A program made the translations under genes and the position numbers. DNA of 64,000 nucleotides from an uncultured Eubacterium sp. (GTDB lineage: Bacteria; Bacillota; Clostridia; Lachnospirales; Lachnospiraceae): the NCBI GenBank assembly GCA_900552795.1, contig USBB01000004.1:1-64000 (forward strand). Reading direction: 5' to 3'. The notes below the pieces were generated by a model. That model was given only the letters and a program-made list of their open reading frames with translations. It was not told where the DNA came from and did not search any database. Each line of letters begins with the position of its first letter. Within the stretch, counting starts at the first letter, position 1. Positions 61,090 through 64,000 of this stretch are shown piece after piece.

Positions 61090-63153
61090 ATGGATATAAT
61101 TCAATTAAAAGGAATAGGTGAAAAAACAGCTGTTTTATTAAACAGGCTTTCCGTGTACACTACAGATGATCTCGTGGGGTTATACCCGCGGGATTATGAT
61201 GTATACGAAGAGCCTGTTTTTGTAAATACAGCAAAGGAAAATATGGAAAACACCATTGTTTCCATAGACGGTATGGTATCAAACAATGTCGAGGTCTACA
61301 GACATGGAAAGCTTACTGTTATATCGGTATTTATTAAAGATGTAACAGGAGAGCGTATTAAGTGTACATGGTATAACATGCCATTTTTAAAAAGCAGCTT
61401 ACGTCAGGGAATGCGTTATATTTTCAGGGGTTATCTTCGCAAAAAAAACGGAATATTTTTGCTGGAACAGCCTGAAATGTATACGATGGAAAAATATTCA
61501 CAGCTTAAGGGCTCAATGCAGCCGATTTATCCGCTCACAAAGGGACTTTCTAACAAAATTGTCGTAAAGGCTGTAAAGCAGGTGCTTGAAAGATATGATA
61601 CAAGCCTTGATATGGAATTTATACCGTCGGATATAAGGAAAAATTTTGAACTTTCGGAACACAATTACGCAGTTATGAGCATACATTTTCCAAAATCAAT
61701 GCAGGATTACATGATGGCAAGAAAAAGACTGGCGTTTGAAGAATTTTTCCTGTTTATTCTTGCTATGAGGACTTTAAAAAATACAAAAGAAAGACTTCCG
61801 AACAGTTTTGTTATAAATAATGATGCAAGAACTGATGAATTTATAAATAATCTGCCATTTAAGCTTACTAACGCACAGATTAAAGTCTGGGAGGAGGTTA
61901 AGCTTAATATGGGCAGTGATAAGCTTATGAGCAGGCTCATACAGGGAGATGTTGGATGCGGCAAAACAATAATTGCAGTACTTGCCCTTATGAATACTGC
62001 CTTTAACGGATATCAGGCGGCTATGATGGTTCCGACTGAGGTTTTGGCAAAACAGCAGTACAAATCAGTGTGCGATATGTTTGAAAAATACAACATAGCA
62101 CTTAACATTTCGCTTCTTACAGGCTCAATGACACAATCCGCAAAGAAAAAAGAATATGAGAGGATAAAAAGCGGAGAGACAGATATAATTATTGGAACAC
62201 ACTGTCTTATTCAGGACAGTGTCGAATATAAAAATCTTGCACTTGTAATAACAGATGAGCAGCACAGGTTTGGTGTAAACCAGAGAAAGACATTTTCAAA
62301 AAAAGGTGATAATCCGCATATTCTCGTAATGAGCGCAACTCCTATACCGAGAACACTAGCGATAATTTTATATGGTGACCTTGATATATCAATAGTCGAT
62401 GAACTACCTCTTAACAGACTTCCGATTAAAAACTGTGTTGTCGATGAAAATTACAGACCTAACGCATACAAGTTTATTCAGAATCAGATAAATGAGGGAA
62501 GACAGGTCTATATAATTTGTCCGCTCGTAGAGGAGAGTGACGGAATTGAGGCTGAAAATGTCATTGATTACGCTGCAAAGCTTAAAAAATTTATGCAGCC
62601 GCAGGTAAGGATTGATTATCTTCACGGCAAAATGAGCGGTTCACAAAAGAATGATATTATGGAACGTTTTGTAAATAAAGAAACAGATATTTTAGTGTCA
62701 ACCACAGTAATTGAGGTTGGTGTCAATGTACCTAATGCAACTGTTATGATGGTTGAAAATGCACAGCGTTTCGGTCTTGCGCAGCTTCATCAGTTGAGAG
62801 GACGCGTCGGCAGAGGCAAATACCAGTCATACTGTATATTTGTATCGGACAATAAGTCAAAAAAGACAAAAGAAAGACTTGAAATTTTAAATAAATCAAA
62901 CGACGGTTTTGTTATTGCAGAGGAGGACTTAAGGTTAAGAGGCCCGGGAGACTTCTTTGGAATAAGGCAAAGCGGAGAATTTGATTTCGGAATAGCCGAT
63001 ATATACGCAGACGCAAATGTATTAAAAATAGCGTCAGATGCGGCAGCTCAGCTTTTAAAAGACGACCCGCTTATTGAAAAGGAAGAAAATTTGCAGCTTT
63101 CATATAAGGTTAAGGAGTATACTCTCGACAGTATTGAAAAATTAAATTTATGA
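61090..63153 (+). CDS. recG: ATP-dependent DNA helicase RecG
   Basis: This 687-aa helicase rescues stalled replication forks. It has the N-terminal wedge domain (about 1-235, starting MDIIQLKGIGEKTAVLLNRL) and helicase motifs: Walker A LIQGDVGCGKTIIAVLAL, DEQHRFGVNQR (DExH), VMSATPIPRTLAI, VSTTVIEVGVNVPNATVMMV and QLRGRVGRGKYQSYCI. ATG 61090 follows GGAGG at 61079-61083; the frame opens at 61039, but no ribosome site suits it. A predicted hairpin covers that site. Confidence 0.97.
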   Translation: MDIIQLKGIGEKTAVLLNRLSVYTTDDLVGLYPRDYDVYEEPVFVNTAKENMENTIVSIDGMVSNNVEVYRHGKLTVISVFIKDVTGERIKCTWYNMPFLKSSLRQGMRYIFRGYLRKKNGIFLLEQPEMYTMEKYSQLKGSMQPIYPLTKGLSNKIVVKAVKQVLERYDTSLDMEFIPSDIRKNFELSEHNYAVMSIHFPKSMQDYMMARKRLAFEEFFLFILAMRTLKNTKERLPNSFVINNDARTDEFINNLPFKLTNAQIKVWEEVKLNMGSDKLMSRLIQGDVGCGKTIIAVLALMNTAFNGYQAAMMVPTEVLAKQQYKSVCDMFEKYNIALNISLLTGSMTQSAKKKEYERIKSGETDIIIGTHCLIQDSVEYKNLALVITDEQHRFGVNQRKTFSKKGDNPHILVMSATPIPRTLAIILYGDLDISIVDELPLNRLPIKNCVVDENYRPNAYKFIQNQINEGRQVYIICPLVEESDGIEAENVIDYAAKLKKFMQPQVRIDYLHGKMSGSQKNDIMERFVNKETDILVSTTVIEVGVNVPNATVMMVENAQRFGLAQLHQLRGRVGRGKYQSYCIFVSDNKSKKTKERLEILNKSNDGFVIAEEDLRLRGPGDFFGIRQSGEFDFGIADIYADANVLKIASDAAAQLLKDDPLIEKEENLQLSYKVKEYTLDSIEKLNL

Positions 63154-63200
63154 TGAATCCGTGGAATCATAAGAGTTAAAAAATACGAAAGGGGAAAATA

Positions 63201-63431
63201 ATGAGACAGATGGAATTTACAATGAGCCGGCCCGGACTTGTTAAAGAAGGCGACATAGTGGAGATTACGGAGGGGAAACTTCCAAGCAGTTATTATTATA
63301 CGATTGAACCGGCTGTTGCCATGTCAGGAAATTATTCTACTCCAGACAGATTAAAATCAACAAAAGGTGTTGTGAAGGAAGTTGGAGAGACTCAGAGAGG
63401 ATATTACGTGCTTGCTGAGTTTGATGAATAG
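63201..63431 (+). CDS. Small conserved-looking hypothetical protein
   Basis: This 76-aa protein (MRQMEFTMSRPGLVKEGDIV...) is beta-rich with an SH3-like rhythm: GDIVEITEGKLPSSYYYTI, STKGVVKEVGETQRGYYVLA. There is no membrane helix or signal. AAAGGGG precedes ATG 63201. It lies 47 nt after recG and 36 nt before tcdA. I do not recognise a family with certainty; the size and layout recall short Lachnospiraceae-specific proteins. Confidence 0.78.
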   Translation: MRQMEFTMSRPGLVKEGDIVEITEGKLPSSYYYTIEPAVAMSGNYSTPDRLKSTKGVVKEVGETQRGYYVLAEFDE

Positions 63432-63467
63432 AAACAAGTAATTAAATAATCATGAATCGAGGTTTTT

Positions 63468-64000
63468 ATGTGGGAAGAGCTTGAAAGAAGCCGGCTGTTG
63501 CTTGGAGATGAAAAGATTGAAAAATTAAAAAATTTAAAAGTCGCTGTGTTCGGCGTAGGCGGTGTCGGAGGATACGTTGTGGAGGCGCTTGCAAGAACGG
63601 GAATAGGTAATTTTGTTATAACGGATAACGATACAATAAGCATTTCAAACATAAACAGACAAATTATAGCTTTGCAAAACACTGTTGGAATGATGAAAAC
63701 GGAAGTCATAAAGAAAAGGATTCTTGATATAAACCCTGATGCGGATGTTGAGATTCATAATTGCTTTTATCTGCCTGGCAGTCACGATGATTACAATTTT
63801 GCGGACTATGATTATGTGATTGACTGTATAGATACAGTATCAGCCAAGATAGATATAATATTGCAGTCTCAGGCAGTTAATACTCCTGTCATAAGCAGTA
63901 TGGGAACAGGCAATAAACTTAATCCTGCAATGCTTGAGGTTGAAGATATATATAAGACTTCAGTTTGTCCGCTTGCAAGAGTAATGCGGACTGAATTAAA
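63468..64000 (+). CDS. tcdA: tRNA threonylcarbamoyladenosine dehydratase TcdA-like (partial, runs off window)
   Basis: From ATG 63468 an open frame reaches the window end (about 177 residues seen). It starts MWEELERSRLLLGDEKIEKL and has the E1/ThiF Rossmann site VFGVGGVGGYVVEALARTGI and DNDTISISNINRQI. VIDCIDTVSAKIDII and SSMGTGNKLNP follow. This pattern is TcdA/CsdL (YgdL), which converts t6A37 of tRNA to the cyclic form. Other ThiF-like enzymes (MoeB, ThiF) lack the LEVEDIYKTSVCPLAR segment. A GAGG site is 4-8 nt upstream. Confidence 0.88.
   Translation, partial: MWEELERSRLLLGDEKIEKLKNLKVAVFGVGGVGGYVVEALARTGIGNFVITDNDTISISNINRQIIALQNTVGMMKTEVIKKRILDINPDADVEIHNCFYLPGSHDDYNFADYDYVIDCIDTVSAKIDIILQSQAVNTPVISSMGTGNKLNPAMLEVEDIYKTSVCPLARVMRTEL

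Noticed and set aside
1..64000. CRISPR arrays, tRNA or rRNA genes, integrase or transposase genes
   Set aside because: No regularly spaced repeats, tRNA folds or recombinase motifs were seen when reading both strands.

Overview
The window looks like chromosomal DNA from a low-GC anaerobic Firmicute of the Clostridia, most likely Lachnospiraceae. The evidence is AT-rich codon use, a complete Rnf complex, the electron-bifurcating pair NfnAB, a biotin-dependent Na+-pumping decarboxylase operon, a GerW/YtfJ gene next to a DUF2953 gene, and gene orders such as cmk-ispH-S1 and ruvA-ruvB-zapA-U32. Genus cannot be fixed from sequence alone. No rRNA, tRNA, CRISPR array, prophage or intact insertion sequence was seen.

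Layout. 1-1551: a terminator, then the remains of an FtsX/MacB-type ABC transporter (broken ATPase and internally deleted permease). 1771-5282: an unknown protein, a PHP-family CpsB-type phosphatase and a membrane protein with chitobiase-like domains. 5312-7614: nfnAB. 7736-9092: a small membrane protein and, divergently, thiamine pyrophosphokinase. 9191-14516: a five-gene decarboxylase operon with an MmdA-type carboxyltransferase, OadG-like subunit, biotin carrier, OadB-type Na+ pump and OadA. 14677-18249: a ThyX-like protein, a Spo0B-type sensor kinase, NfeD, FloA and an unknown protein. 18434-25868: a long unidirectional run (EAL phosphodiesterase, LytTR regulator, RpiR regulator, flavoprotein, cmk, ispH, S1 protein). 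25984-28952: ylmH, cheR and a YprB-type exonuclease.

28953-34844 is the accessory part. Behind a strong promoter lie two paralogous secreted cysteine-rich proteins of 141 aa flanking a lipoprotein, followed by an unusual ABC-2 permease with two similar halves and its ATPase. This is the best candidate for an undescribed system, perhaps export of, or self-protection against, a secreted disulfide-rich protein. 35043-41200: rnfCDGEAB followed by NusG-II and Gx-transporter genes.

41298-64000 is mostly housekeeping: a family 2 glycosyltransferase, a DUF815 ATPase, ruvAB, zapA, a long U32 protein, FtsW/RodA plus PBP, Nudix, lytic transglycosylase, LRR protein, lysA, several unknown proteins, DUF2953, gerW, rpmB, an Asp23/Gls24 protein, a FakA-type kinase subunit, recG and the start of tcdA.

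Energetics tie much of the window together. NfnAB exchanges electrons between ferredoxin, NADH and NADPH. Rnf couples ferredoxin:NAD+ oxidation-reduction to an ion gradient. The decarboxylase operon is predicted to pump Na+. Regulatory structures of note are hairpin-rich repeats at 26886-26946 and 46392-46513, and a hairpin predicted to hide the recG ribosome binding site at 61050-61085.
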